Part shown: positions 1-9,391 of the stretch, piece by piece
Numbering within the stretch: position 1 is the first letter of the stretch
Layout: the number at the start of each line of letters is the position of its first letter
Assembly: GCA_015222755.1 (NCBI GenBank)
Contig: JADFVX010000088.1
Span: 1-22,608 of the forward strand
DNA length: 22,608 bases
Source: Pseudomonadota bacterium
Lineage (GTDB): Bacteria; Desulfobacterota; JADFVX01
Direction of reading: 5' to 3'
Program-made: the position numbers and the translations under genes
The notes under the pieces: model-generated
Databases searched by the model: none
The model's input: only the letters and a program-made list of their open reading frames with translations
What the model was told of the DNA's origin: nothing

Positions 1-185
1 GTCGTAATCTCTGAACTGCCGGAACGCCGGACCAGCACCTTGCAGGCGCCACATACCCCTTCAAGGCAGCCGACACCATGCACCATAGGGTAGCCCGCGT
101 GCCACACCGCCTGAATGGCCGACATGGAGGATGGAACGGTAATATCCTTCCCGTTTATATTGACATTGATCTCATTTTTCTTCAT
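1..185 (-). CDS. [2Fe-2S] ferredoxin-domain protein, 5' part only (cut by left window edge)
   Basis: The ATG at 183-185 opens a frame that runs off the left edge, giving 61 visible residues. The residues fit the start of a plant/adrenodoxin-type [2Fe-2S] domain: two short beta strands around NVNINGKDITVPSSMS, then the cluster loop with Cys40, Cys45 and Cys48 (C-x4-C-x2-C) in GCLEGVCGACKVLV. The fourth cysteine would lie beyond the edge. The spacing is shared by the Fer2 domains of fumarate reductase/succinate dehydrogenase iron-sulfur subunits, NADH dehydrogenase subunit G and multi-domain flavin oxidoreductases, so the full protein cannot be named. It presumably carries electrons in the cytoplasm. 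It follows xerD after 57 nt, and the ribosome-binding sequence before the ATG is weak. Confidence 0.8.
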   Translation of the reverse strand, partial: MKKNEINVNINGKDITVPSSMSAIQAVWHAGYPMVHGVGCLEGVCGACKVLVRRSGSSEIT

Positions 186-242
186 GGCTATGCCTATCTT
201 AACAGGGAGATTGTAATGTTTGCAAAATAAACTTTAAGATAA

Positions 243-1127
243 TCACGCCCTGGGATGAAACTGCTTGTATATTTTTTTCAGGCGCTCTGAATTTATATGG
301 GTATATATCTGTGTTGTAGCTATATCGGCATGACCCAGCATGGTCTGAACAGAGCGGAGATCGGCGCCGCCTTCCAGAAGATGTGTAGCGAAGGAGTGCC
401 TCAGGGTATGAGGTGTTATCTTCTTGTATATCCCTGCCTTGAGGGCATATTTTTTAACAATCTTCCAAAAACCCTGCCGAGTCATACTACCTCCCCTGGC
501 TGTAACAAAGAGGAAGTTCGACTCCCTGCCCTTAAGCGTCTTGACCCGGGCACTGCGAATGTATCCCTTTATCCAGTCCATAGCGATCTCGCCCATTGGC
601 ACGACACGCTCTTTGGAGCCCTTACCGAGGACGACTAGAAAACCTACCTCAAGGTTCAAACGATTCACTTCAACGCCAACGAGCTCGCTCACACGTAATC
701 CCGTGGCGTACAAAAGCTCGAACATGGCCCTGTCCCTCATACCAATAGGCTCTTTTGTCTCGGGAGTCTTTATCAGCCTCTCCACCTCTTCAGGGCTCAG
801 CACGTCAGGGAGTGTGCGAAATGAACGGGGGAGTTCTATATTTTCCGTTGGCAAGGCCTCGATATACCTTTCCGCCTTTAGAAAACGGTATAACATACGA
901 ACCGCTACCATACTTCTTGCCGTTGAACGACTACTCAGGCCGCTTTCCCGCAGATTGGTCATAAAAAAAATGATGTCCTCACGCCTCGCATCCATCACAT
1001 CTTCACATCTGGATTTCAAAAAGCCCTCAAACTTGACAAGGTCACGACGGTAGGCATCCACACTGTTTTTGGAAAGTCCCTTTTCCACCACTATATAATC
1101 AAGAAACTCTTCCACTAGCGGCTGCAT
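243..1127 (-). CDS. xerD: Tyrosine recombinase XerD-like (chromosome dimer resolution)
   Basis: A 294-residue tyrosine recombinase, the normal length for XerC/XerD. These enzymes act at dif sites with FtsK to resolve chromosome dimers. An N-terminal SAM-like core-binding domain covers about residues 1-90 and the catalytic domain about 105-290. All catalytic residues are visible: Arg145 (ATGLRVSEL), Lys169 (GKGSKER), His240 and Arg243 (HTLRHSFATHLLEGG), His266 (LGHADIATTQIYTH) and nucleophile Tyr275. Sequence alone leans to XerD over XerC; a single-recombinase XerH-type role is not excluded. The ATG lies inside the end of glnD (13-nt overlap), with GGAGG seven bases upstream, so translation is probably coupled to glnD. 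I see no integrase-type attachment site or phage context, so a housekeeping role is favoured. Confidence 0.93.
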   Translation of the reverse strand: MQPLVEEFLDYIVVEKGLSKNSVDAYRRDLVKFEGFLKSRCEDVMDARREDIIFFMTNLRESGLSSRSTARSMVAVRMLYRFLKAERYIEALPTENIELPRSFRTLPDVLSPEEVERLIKTPETKEPIGMRDRAMFELLYATGLRVSELVGVEVNRLNLEVGFLVVLGKGSKERVVPMGEIAMDWIKGYIRSARVKTLKGRESNFLFVTARGGSMTRQGFWKIVKKYALKAGIYKKITPHTLRHSFATHLLEGGADLRSVQTMLGHADIATTQIYTHINSERLKKIYKQFHPRA

Positions 1128-3811
1128 GTCACAGCCTCCACGGCTTTTAAAAGTGAGTTCTTTATCTCTTCCAGCTTTTCCTCAAAGAATATCTTCTGCC
1201 CGAATATGTCCTTCACGTAGAAGACGTCCGTCACCTGTTCACCCATAGTCGATATCTTTGCCACATCGATATAGAGACCACAGTTAAAGATGGTGCTTGT
1301 CATGGCATAAAGCAGGCCTATACAGTCCTCGGCATATACCTCTATGACCGTATTGGCATCTGATATCTCGTTATTTATCACTACCCGTGGCTTTATCTGC
1401 GGGGTATATTTATCATCGAGGATGGAAGTCTGCCGCTTAGCAAGAACATCTTCCACCTTTTTAACGCCCTGTATCACATCGAGAAGGTCGTTTTCTACTT
1501 CCTCCCATTTTTTCTGTCCCGAGACCGTCCCGCCTTTATCGCTCTTAAGGTGAAAGATGTCCAGCACCTCTCCCCCGGTACGGCTGTATATCTGTGCCCC
1601 CAGGATGCTTATTGCATTGGCTGACATCACACCGCAGATCTTGGCAAAAAGACCGGGACTGTCTATGGTCGCCAGGATCAGGCGTGTATATTTTTTCTTT
1701 TCGTTATGTTTCATATCAAGGTAGAGGGGCGGCTTAAAACGCATGGAAACCCTGAGATGCCCTGAGATCGAAGACGGTGTGGTGGAAAGAAAATAACGGT
1801 CCGGCATAGATTCAAGGAATGCTTCGACATCGGATTCAGGGTACTCCCCGCTGACAAGTTCCTTCACCTCACTTCGGGTAAGGGCCACTTTTTCCGTCTG
1901 GTCTTCCACCTCGAAGATGCCCTTCTCAAAGACCTCTGCTGTCTTTGTATATAGGTCCAGAAAAAGTGAACTCTTCCACTCGTTCCATACATCTGGCCCT
2001 ATGGCCTTTATGTCGGCAAAGGTAAGCAGGGAAAGCATCTTAAGCCTTTCAAGACTCTCCATCTCTTGGGCAAAGTCAAGTATAAGTACCGGGTCATGCA
2101 GATCACGACGCTGCGCTGTATGGGAGAGCCGCAGGTGCTTTAATACAAGAAATTTAAGATCGCCCACCTGTTTTTTTGTAAAACCAATCCTCGCGCCTGC
2201 CTTTTCCGCTATCTCGGCACCTATCTCCTCATGTTTACCTCCCTTCCCCTTGCCAACATCATGGAGCAGAGCGGCAAGATAAAGGACTTCGGGATACTCA
2301 AGCTCCTCCATCAACTCCGTCTTCACGGGATACTTTTCCCTGTAGTCACCAAGGGCCAATTTGCGGAGTTCTTTAACTGCAAAGAGGGAATGGGTATCTA
2401 CCGTATATATGTGGTAGATATCGTGCTGAACCTGGCACCTGATATCACCGAATTCAGGAAGATAACGCCCAAGCACCTCCAGCTTGTGCATAAACTTCAG
2501 AGTACCTGCAACATCCCACTCCCCCTTTAGGATGTTGACAAAAGACCGGTTGACCTCTTCAGAGGCCCTGAACTGATCGTCTATGAGGCCAAGGGACTCC
2601 CTTACACACTCCTTCGCAAAGCTATGAACAGGTACTCCATGAAGGCGGGAGAGTTCGAAGAGCTTCATTATCATGGACGGTGATTTTTTGAAGAAATTCT
2701 TGTCCGGAACTGTAAGTTCACCTTTGAAAAGTTTGAACCCATGGGAGAGGCTTTTGCTCGTCAGGCCCTTCAGAACACCCCCCCTTTTGCCCCAGTTCAG
2801 ACAGCGCTCTACAATGAGTTCGGACAGTTCCTTGATGTTGTTGGCTATGAGGTAGTACTCTTTCATCATATGCTCAACGGCAAGGGTTTCACCCTCATCT
2901 TTGTATCCCATATTGATGGCGATCTTTTCCTGTAGTGCAAAGGTAAGCCTGTCACTTTTTCGCTTCATAAGAAAGTGCAGGTCGTTCCTGATACGGGTCA
3001 TAAAATCAAGGGCATTTGACAGGTCTCTATACTCCCTGTCGCTTATGATACCGGTACGGTTCAGTCCCTTAAAATCGTCCACCTTGAAGCGGGTCTTTGC
3101 CGCCCAGAGGGCAGTATGCAGATCACGGAGGCCCCCATCACCCTCTTTTATATCGGGCTCCAGAATATAGACAGATCCACCGTATTTTGATTTCCGCTCA
3201 TCCCCCTCGCTGACCTTATCTCTTATAAAGGACTCAATGTTTTTTGAAAAGACCTGCTGGCCCAGGGCCTTTTTATAGTCGCCGTACAGGGTTTCATCAC
3301 CACATATGAAACGCGAATCAACAAGAGAGGTCTTAATGACAAGGTCACTGGAGACCTTTACACAATCATCAATATTTCTGGTGCTGTAACCGATATCAAG
3401 TCCCGTGTCCCATAGGATGTAAAGCACCCTTTCAATAATCGTCTCCGCATAGGGGCCGACTTTCCATGGGTAAAGAAACATTATATCAATATCAGAAAGA
3501 GGGGAAAGCTCAGCCCGGCCATATCCGCCCAGAGCTACAATGGTGCAGCTCTGGCCCGACTTTCTGTACTTGAGGCAGAACTCTCTGCCGGCAAGATCAA
3601 ATAGAGCGCAGATAAGACGGTCAATGGCGATAGTCCGAAGCGCAGCTACCTCAAGGCCGGCCCCGCCGCTGTTGTGCACGGAACTTATCGCTGAGGAACA
3701 GCGTTCAAGATACTCTTTGATCAGAGTAAGGGTTTCAGTATCATTTGGCTCAAGTTTTTTAAGGTAATTTTCTAGAGCATCTTCAAGTGCATAAGCAGCG
3801 TCATTTTTCAT
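1115..3811 (-). CDS. glnD: Bifunctional [protein-PII] uridylyltransferase / uridylyl-removing enzyme
   Basis: A full-length (898 aa) GlnD, the cytoplasmic nitrogen sensor that uridylylates PII when glutamine is low and removes UMP when glutamine is high. Domains in order: nucleotidyltransferase with GGYGRAELSPLSDIDIMF at about residues 95-112 (catalytic G-x-D-x-D type site); the conserved EPDIKEGDGGLRDLHT block at about 218-232; QHDIYHIYTVDTHSL at about 461; an HD hydrolase domain with LLHDVGKG at about 514-521; and two C-terminal ACT domains at about 709-755 (IDSPGLFAKICGVMS) and 821-866 (AEDCIGLLYAMTSTIF) that bind glutamine. The NT, HD and ACT signatures are intact, so both activities are expected. 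It sits 81 nt downstream of the amidase and overlaps xerD. No glnB or glnA is visible in the window. Confidence 0.96.
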   Translation of the reverse strand: MKNDAAYALEDALENYLKKLEPNDTETLTLIKEYLERCSSAISSVHNSGGAGLEVAALRTIAIDRLICALFDLAGREFCLKYRKSGQSCTIVALGGYGRAELSPLSDIDIMFLYPWKVGPYAETIIERVLYILWDTGLDIGYSTRNIDDCVKVSSDLVIKTSLVDSRFICGDETLYGDYKKALGQQVFSKNIESFIRDKVSEGDERKSKYGGSVYILEPDIKEGDGGLRDLHTALWAAKTRFKVDDFKGLNRTGIISDREYRDLSNALDFMTRIRNDLHFLMKRKSDRLTFALQEKIAINMGYKDEGETLAVEHMMKEYYLIANNIKELSELIVERCLNWGKRGGVLKGLTSKSLSHGFKLFKGELTVPDKNFFKKSPSMIMKLFELSRLHGVPVHSFAKECVRESLGLIDDQFRASEEVNRSFVNILKGEWDVAGTLKFMHKLEVLGRYLPEFGDIRCQVQHDIYHIYTVDTHSLFAVKELRKLALGDYREKYPVKTELMEELEYPEVLYLAALLHDVGKGKGGKHEEIGAEIAEKAGARIGFTKKQVGDLKFLVLKHLRLSHTAQRRDLHDPVLILDFAQEMESLERLKMLSLLTFADIKAIGPDVWNEWKSSLFLDLYTKTAEVFEKGIFEVEDQTEKVALTRSEVKELVSGEYPESDVEAFLESMPDRYFLSTTPSSISGHLRVSMRFKPPLYLDMKHNEKKKYTRLILATIDSPGLFAKICGVMSANAISILGAQIYSRTGGEVLDIFHLKSDKGGTVSGQKKWEEVENDLLDVIQGVKKVEDVLAKRQTSILDDKYTPQIKPRVVINNEISDANTVIEVYAEDCIGLLYAMTSTIFNCGLYIDVAKISTMGEQVTDVFYVKDIFGQKIFFEEKLEEIKNSLLKAVEAVTCSR

Positions 3812-3892
3812 AGGAAAAAACCTTATAGGTCAACAAAATGCGGGTAGTGTAAATAATGATATCCCTTAAATGGGTAGGGCCAGGTTTGGATA

Positions 3893-5653
3893 TCAGATGT
3901 TCGGCCCTCTTTTGGAGATCTTTGCATAACCGTTTATACCCTTGGCCATTGCGATACTGAGATTTTCAAGGTACTTGGAGCTCCTCAGCCTTTTTTCTTC
4001 CTTGTAATTGCTGATAAAACCCGTCTCAACGAGTATACTGGGCATATTTGCCCCAATGAGAACATAAAAAGGGGCCTTTTTCACACCAAGATTTTTTATT
4101 CTACTGTATTTTTTTGCCATACCCTTATGCATGTTTCCCTGAACACTGCCGGCAAGTTTGCTTGACTCATTTACCTTGTTTGTCTTCTGCATATCTACAA
4201 GTATCTCCTCCAAAATACTGCCAAACTCCCCCATCGAATTGGATGTAACAGCATTTTCGCGTGCAGCTACCTCAGCAGCATAGCGATCCGATGCCCTTGC
4301 ATTCATAACGTAGGTCTCCATGCCATAGGCCTTCCTGTTCTTACTGGCATTGGCATGTATAGATACGAAAAGGTCTGCATTTTCCATATTGGCGATAGCC
4401 GTCCTGGCAACAAGGTCTAGATAACGGTCATCACTTCTTGTCAAAATCACCTTATAATTATACTGGCGTTCAAGCCTCTTTTTCAGCATCTTTGCCACCT
4501 TGAGATTAACGTCCTTTTCCTTTGTGCCTTTGGGACCTACAGCCCCGGGGTCTTTACCTCCATGTCCCGGATCAAGGACGATCTTTCGCACGGCAAGCCC
4601 AAGCTGTCTGGAAAGTGTCAGGGACTCTTCTTCTACAGACGCCCGAACTCCCTTCTTTTCCTTCTCTCCCTGTAATAGGGCCTCTATGCTAGGGGCCTTT
4701 ATAACATCATCCCCGAAGACATCGATGACAATACGGAAAGGTCCCGGCATAGGGTATATCTTATAATCTTTGACGCTCTCTATATCAAGAACTACACGGA
4801 CTGTATTATGGTCATATTGGGCGGCCCTGGCACGTTTTAAAAGTCCGTCATTTATGGGTATTTCCTCCTTTAAAGATCCTGCCTTCCGGGTTCCGAAAAT
4901 ATCGATGTAAAGACGGGGAGGCTTGCCGAGTCCCGGATCCTTTCTAAGGAGGTGGCTCTTGTATTTCGCCATATTGTCCATATCTATTACAATACGGGTG
5001 TAGTTGGGATTAGACCAGTGCCTTACACCGGTAACACGGGCCATATTCCCCTTCGTTAACTTTCTTTCTCTTACTGCCGTCGTATTGTTTTTTCTGCTGC
5101 TAATATCAGGGCTTTTCTTCGCTGCCGACTTTGAGGCAGAATACCTTTTAAGCCGCTTTACTTTGCTTCTAGCATCCTTTAGCAGATCGCCTTTTTTGTA
5201 CTCTTCAAGCACGCGCATATATGCGCCATAGGCCATACTTTTCCTGCCCATCTTTTCGTAATTTTCACCCATCATGAAACAGGCGTCATCGGCCAGTCCA
5301 CTCCCGGAGTGCTCGTCCACAAGATTTTCAAGCAGGCTATTTGACTTGACGAGGTCATCCTTTATGGATGAGTAAGGGTATAGCTCCGTATATATCTTTG
5401 CAGCCATATAAAGCGATTCATCTGTTCTCTTGCCCTTCGGGAACCTGGAGGCAACTTTTTTATACTTGTCTATTGATTTTATCCAGTTATGCCTGAACTT
5501 GCGTTTTTCTGCGGACTTCTTCAGGTCGTAGTAGGACTTCCTTGCCTGCTGATACATCTCCTCTTCAGAGGCAGAGTGGGAGTTTGCAGCAAAAGAAAAT
5601 ACCACAAAAATATTTACAACAAGAAAAAGAAATGCCTTTTTGCCTGATATCAC
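3893..5653 (-). CDS. amiC: Periplasmic N-acetylmuramoyl-L-alanine amidase with N-terminal TPR-like and AMIN domains
   Basis: A 586-residue exported cell-wall amidase that cleaves the amide bond between MurNAc and the stem peptide, usually during daughter-cell separation. Residues 1-28 form a signal peptide (lysines, a hydrophobic stretch, then NSHSA). Residues about 30-165 are helical and TPR/YbgF-like (YKKVASRFPKGKRTDESLY; then an AYGAYMRVLEEYKKG repeat). An AMIN domain spans about 205-315, and a charged linker leads to the Amidase_3 domain at about 356-577. Zinc ligands are visible: His364 in DPGHGG, Glu379, His433 in SIHANA, plus the catalytic Glu543 in VETGFISN. The start is GTG, chosen because it overlaps the mutS TGA as GTGA and follows a strong AAGGAGGAGG. 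The N-terminal repeat module makes it longer than E. coli AmiC (about 417 aa). The symbol is given by domain class, not strict orthology. Confidence 0.92.
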   Translation of the reverse strand: MISGKKAFLFLVVNIFVVFSFAANSHSASEEEMYQQARKSYYDLKKSAEKRKFRHNWIKSIDKYKKVASRFPKGKRTDESLYMAAKIYTELYPYSSIKDDLVKSNSLLENLVDEHSGSGLADDACFMMGENYEKMGRKSMAYGAYMRVLEEYKKGDLLKDARSKVKRLKRYSASKSAAKKSPDISSRKNNTTAVRERKLTKGNMARVTGVRHWSNPNYTRIVIDMDNMAKYKSHLLRKDPGLGKPPRLYIDIFGTRKAGSLKEEIPINDGLLKRARAAQYDHNTVRVVLDIESVKDYKIYPMPGPFRIVIDVFGDDVIKAPSIEALLQGEKEKKGVRASVEEESLTLSRQLGLAVRKIVLDPGHGGKDPGAVGPKGTKEKDVNLKVAKMLKKRLERQYNYKVILTRSDDRYLDLVARTAIANMENADLFVSIHANASKNRKAYGMETYVMNARASDRYAAEVAARENAVTSNSMGEFGSILEEILVDMQKTNKVNESSKLAGSVQGNMHKGMAKKYSRIKNLGVKKAPFYVLIGANMPSILVETGFISNYKEEKRLRSSKYLENLSIAMAKGINGYAKISKRGPNI

Positions 5654-8391
5654 TTGACCTCCTCCTTGAATCGGCTGAGCCTGTTTAGCGCATCCAGCGG
5701 GGTCATGGAGGAGATATCCATGCTGCGTATCTCCTCAAAGATGTGCTCTGCTGGATGAATAAAAAGGCTCATCTGCTGGCTTTGCTTAAGGGGCATGTCG
5801 CTGCATTTCCCTTTTGGGACGGAAATCTTTGGAACTCCCTCATCATCAAACTCACCCCTTTCAAGGTTACTGAGTATCTCCTTTGATCTGGCAACAACCT
5901 CTGTCGGCAGACCTGCAAGCCGTGCCACCTCGATACCGTAACTCCTGCTCGCTCCACCCTCTACAATCTTTCTTAAGAAAATAATACTATCATTCCACTC
6001 TTTTACGGCAACGTTATAGTTTTTAACGCGCTCCTTTGTAAGCGCCAGCTCCGTAAGTTCATGGTAGTGCGTTGCAAAAAGAGTCTTGGCACCAAGGCCT
6101 GGCGAGTCATGTATATACTCCGCCACAGCCCAGGCTATACTTACACCGTCGAAGGTACTCGTCCCCCGTCCTATCTCATCCAGTATTATAAGGCTTTTAC
6201 CGGTGGCGTTATTAAGGATATTAGAGGTCTCATTCATCTCAACCATGAAGGTACTTTGACCCTTTGCGAGGTTATCGGAGGCCCCCACACGTGTAAATAT
6301 ACGGTCGACTATCCCTATTTCAGCCGAATCGGCAGGAACAAAACTGCCCATATGCGCCATAAGGGTAAGAACCGCCACCTGCCTGATATATGTCGATTTG
6401 CCGGCCATGTTAGGCCCTGTGATTATTATAAGCTGATCTTCCTTACTATCGAGGCATGTATCGTTGGGCACAAAAGGGTCTTCAGGATTGAGTCTTTCCA
6501 CTACGGGATGCCGCCCGCTTACAATTTTGAGCCGCCCAGACTCCGAAACTTCAGGGCGGACGTAGTCAAAACGATCGGCTGTTTCTCCCAGAGAACAAAG
6601 GACGTCTACCGAAGAAAGGGCATCGGCAGTATCTCGGAGCCTCTTTGAATAAGATGCCGCCTTTTCTCTTATAGAGGCGAAAATCTCATACTCAAGCGCC
6701 TCTATCTTGTCTTCTGCGCCCAGTATCTTGGCCTCGTACTCCTTAAGTTCTGGAGTGATGTAACGTTCCGCATTGCTAAGTGTCTGCTTACGTATATAAT
6801 TATCGGGAACAAGGGCAAGGTTTGTTTTTGTCACCTCTATATAGTAGCCAAATACCTTGTTGTATCTAACTTTAAGCGAGGATATCCCCGTTCGCTCCTT
6901 TTCCTGTAACTCCATCCTTGTAAGGTAAGTCTTGCCTTCACTGCTTATCTGGCGAAGTTCATCCAGTTCAGAATTAAAACCCCTGCATATTATACCGCCC
7001 TCCTTGATATTGATGGGCGGGGCCTCCTCTATGGCAGAGTCTATCAGGAGCTCCAGCTGCTCAACGGGATCGATTTCCGATGACAGAGTCTGCAACAGTT
7101 TGGAGTTAAAATCTTCCAGGAGTTTTTTGACGTGAGGAAGTTTTTTAAGAGAATTGCCAAGGGCTATCATATCCCTTGGATTGGCCCTTCCCATCGACAC
7201 CCGACCATTCAACCTTTCAAGATCATAGATACCCCCAAGCAGTTCCCTGACTTCCCGCCGGAGTGAGGCTGCGTCCTTAAACTCTGCCACCCCGTCCAGC
7301 CTGTCATTTATTGCACCGGCGTCCTGAAGGGGGTAGTTTATCCATTCCTTAAGGCGTCTGCCCCCCATGGCCGTTTCAGTAAAATCCAGTACCTGCAAGA
7401 GGGAGCCTTTCTTGTTTTCCTCCAGCATTGTGGATGTAAGTTCAAGGTTCCTCTTTGTAGCGGCATCGATATGCATAAAAGAATCTGTATGATATGGACG
7501 CAGCCTGTCTACATGCCCGGCATAAGCGTTCTGATTCTCACCTATGTAAGCCAGTATTGCAGAGGCAGCGCCGAGACCTGCCGTCATGGAAGCGCAACCC
7601 AGTCCGTCGAGGGACTGGAGTCTGAAATGCTCAAGCAGGCGCTTGCGCCCCTCCTCGATATCAAAGCAATCGTCATCAAGATTTGTGAAAGCTGATGGAT
7701 TTAGAGGAAGATCATCTGAAGCTGTAAAGCACTTATTTATAGCGTCAGAGATCAGCAGTTCTTTAGGGTCAATCCTCAAGAGTTCATCCCATAGCAGGCT
7801 TAAGCCAGCAGGTGATTCGGAGAAGGGAAGTTCAGTCATCCTGAAATCGCCTGTGGAAAGGTCTAGGAAGGAAAGGCCCCATGTCTTGTCGCGAAGGCAG
7901 GCAGATGCCAGGTAGTTGGTATCTTTCGCGCTGAGGGTTCCCTCGTCAATAACAAGGCCGGGAGTTATAATGCGGGTGATATCCCGCTTGACTATACCCT
8001 TGGCCTCCTTAGGGTCTTCCACCTGATCACAGATGGCAACCTTCCTGCCATGCTCTATAAGCTTTGCTATGTAAGATGATGCGGCGTGGTAGGGGATTCC
8101 GCATAGGGGTACAGGGTTTTCGTCGTTCTTGTTTCTTGCAGTGAGGGTTATCTCGAGGATTTTAGAAGCATCAACGGCATCATCGAAAAACATCTCGTAA
8201 AAATCGCCAAGCCTGAAAAAAAGAATAGCATCGCGGCACCTGTCTTTGATCTCAAGATACTGCTTCATCATAGGTGTCAGGGAGACAGGTTTTGCTGATT
8301 TGGTACTATCTACAATTTTCAGGATTGAGGCAGCGTCAGTTGGCAAATTATTGATCTCCGAAAAAAATCTTTTCACACAGGGAAAACTCAT
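5650..8391 (-). CDS. mutS: DNA mismatch repair ATPase MutS
   Basis: A full-length MutS (913 aa from this start) that recognises base mismatches and small loops and recruits MutL. The mismatch-binding Phe-x-Glu motif is FYE at residues 64-66, after TPMMKQYLEIKDR. The connector, core and clamp domains follow. The ATPase has Walker A GPNMAGKS at about 659-666 and Walker B LIILDEIGRGTSTFDG from about 734. A C-terminal QMSLF (873-877) fits a sliding-clamp binding motif, and the tail TPLDALNRLSRFKEEV is typical. The start is uncertain: the ATG at 8391 adds about 39 residues before the usual TPMMKQY beginning and has only a weak ribosome-binding site, whereas a TTG at 8346 is preceded by GGAG at suitable spacing. 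It lies 65 nt after the octaheme cytochrome gene and is coupled to the amidase. Confidence 0.97.
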   Translation of the reverse strand: MSFPCVKRFFSEINNLPTDAASILKIVDSTKSAKPVSLTPMMKQYLEIKDRCRDAILFFRLGDFYEMFFDDAVDASKILEITLTARNKNDENPVPLCGIPYHAASSYIAKLIEHGRKVAICDQVEDPKEAKGIVKRDITRIITPGLVIDEGTLSAKDTNYLASACLRDKTWGLSFLDLSTGDFRMTELPFSESPAGLSLLWDELLRIDPKELLISDAINKCFTASDDLPLNPSAFTNLDDDCFDIEEGRKRLLEHFRLQSLDGLGCASMTAGLGAASAILAYIGENQNAYAGHVDRLRPYHTDSFMHIDAATKRNLELTSTMLEENKKGSLLQVLDFTETAMGGRRLKEWINYPLQDAGAINDRLDGVAEFKDAASLRREVRELLGGIYDLERLNGRVSMGRANPRDMIALGNSLKKLPHVKKLLEDFNSKLLQTLSSEIDPVEQLELLIDSAIEEAPPINIKEGGIICRGFNSELDELRQISSEGKTYLTRMELQEKERTGISSLKVRYNKVFGYYIEVTKTNLALVPDNYIRKQTLSNAERYITPELKEYEAKILGAEDKIEALEYEIFASIREKAASYSKRLRDTADALSSVDVLCSLGETADRFDYVRPEVSESGRLKIVSGRHPVVERLNPEDPFVPNDTCLDSKEDQLIIITGPNMAGKSTYIRQVAVLTLMAHMGSFVPADSAEIGIVDRIFTRVGASDNLAKGQSTFMVEMNETSNILNNATGKSLIILDEIGRGTSTFDGVSIAWAVAEYIHDSPGLGAKTLFATHYHELTELALTKERVKNYNVAVKEWNDSIIFLRKIVEGGASRSYGIEVARLAGLPTEVVARSKEILSNLERGEFDDEGVPKISVPKGKCSDMPLKQSQQMSLFIHPAEHIFEEIRSMDISSMTPLDALNRLSRFKEEVK

Positions 8392-8456
8392 CCCGTCGAC
8401 GGATTATGTTAACAAATTTCAAAATACCTTGGAAGGGAAAAGACCATACGTCCCTA

Positions 8457-9317
8457 CTACTTTCCGCCATGACAGTTATGGCATATCTTCTGATCACTGT
8501 CAGCCCTAAGCCTTTTGTGAGAGCCGGCACCTACCTTTGCCTTTTCATCTATAATAACGCCGGGCTGGTGTGGGTTGTGGCAGGTGGAGCAGGTCAACCT
8601 ATTTTTAAAATCCAGAGGTAAAATCAGATTATTCTTTTCCTCTGCGATCCTAAACTCAACCATCCTTTTTCTATCAGGAGCCTTCAGGTAGTGCTTATCA
8701 AAAAAGCTTCCCACCATTCGTGGATGACAACGCCAGCATAGGAAACCGACTGAGGCCCTGAATTTAACATCCTTCGTTCTATCTACCTTGGGGTTAGGCG
8801 GCACGGTATGGCAAATCAAACAGGTTACAGTTTGAATTTTTTTATTTTTATCAAGCATCATGTCATGAGGGTTCACTTCCGCGTACACTTTCTCCATATG
8901 GCACATAAAACATTGCCCTCTCCTTTTTTCATATGGCCCTCCTACAAGAGCAACACGGTATTGACTATACTCATCTTCAACATGAATAAGGTGGCAGGTA
9001 ATACACTCCATATCGCCGTCATAAAGCTCGAAAACAGGATCTATTATCGCTGTACTTCCAAAAGGTCCTGGAGTTGGAGAAAGGGGATGGTGACTTCCTT
9101 CATCCTGATATTTGTGACACTCATTACAGGCAACAGTCAATTGCGGAGGTTTTTTATCGACTACATCATATTCATTTTGCTGTTCATGACATGCCGTACA
9201 AATCATTCCCTGATGGGAGCCTTTCATGAGCAATGGCGCACATCCTGTGCCAACATTAACAATACACACCAGCACAAGCAAATAAAATATTTTTCTTACA
9301 CAACTTAAAAGGATCAT
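8457..9317 (-). CDS. Octaheme c-type cytochrome lipoprotein (second of a tandem pair)
   Basis: A 286-residue protein with eight C-x-x-C-H haem-binding motifs, starting at about residues 40, 64, 105, 136, 166, 194, 243 and 279. A hydrophobic N-terminus ends in VGTGC, a lipobox-like site with Cys26 as the likely acylated residue, so it is probably exported and lipid-anchored. The pairing of motifs, with CSTCHNPH followed by a last CHNCH, fits the doubled-CXXCH family of multihaem cytochromes used in periplasmic or outer-surface electron transfer. Many extra His residues (HHP, NPH, DKHY) could be distal ligands. It shares block order with the gene upstream, including GGPYEKRR before haem 4 and FRASVGFLCWRCHP at haem 6, so the two are paralogues. 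Substrate and partner are unknown; no catalytic subunit is adjacent. Confidence 0.9.
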   Translation of the reverse strand: MILLSCVRKIFYLLVLVCIVNVGTGCAPLLMKGSHQGMICTACHEQQNEYDVVDKKPPQLTVACNECHKYQDEGSHHPLSPTPGPFGSTAIIDPVFELYDGDMECITCHLIHVEDEYSQYRVALVGGPYEKRRGQCFMCHMEKVYAEVNPHDMMLDKNKKIQTVTCLICHTVPPNPKVDRTKDVKFRASVGFLCWRCHPRMVGSFFDKHYLKAPDRKRMVEFRIAEEKNNLILPLDFKNRLTCSTCHNPHQPGVIIDEKAKVGAGSHKRLRADSDQKICHNCHGGK

Positions 9318-9347
9318 AGGCTTCAGGCTCTCTCTCTAAAAGATCTA

Positions 9348-9353
9348 ATTATA
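9348..9353 (-). promoter_or_regulatory. Possible -10 box (TATAAT) upstream of the second octaheme cytochrome
   Basis: The AT-rich 74-nt gap between the two cytochrome genes contains an exact TATAAT on the minus strand, about 31-36 nt before the ATG at 9317. No good -35 element is found at 16-18 nt spacing, so a housekeeping promoter is only a possibility. The gene may instead be read through from the upstream cytochrome. Confidence 0.3.
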
Positions 9354-9391
9354 TCTTAGTATTGTGAACAAATAAATTAACAAGATACTTT

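Noticed and set aside
196..225. TTGCAA, 18 nt, TAAGAT as a promoter for the [2Fe-2S] protein
   Set aside because: The predicted start would fall within about 4 nt of the ATG and both boxes match only 4 of 6 bases.
243..1127. The tyrosine recombinase as a phage or island integrase
   Set aside because: Length, motif spacing and position overlapping glnD fit a housekeeping Xer protein; no attachment site, tRNA or other mobile gene is nearby.
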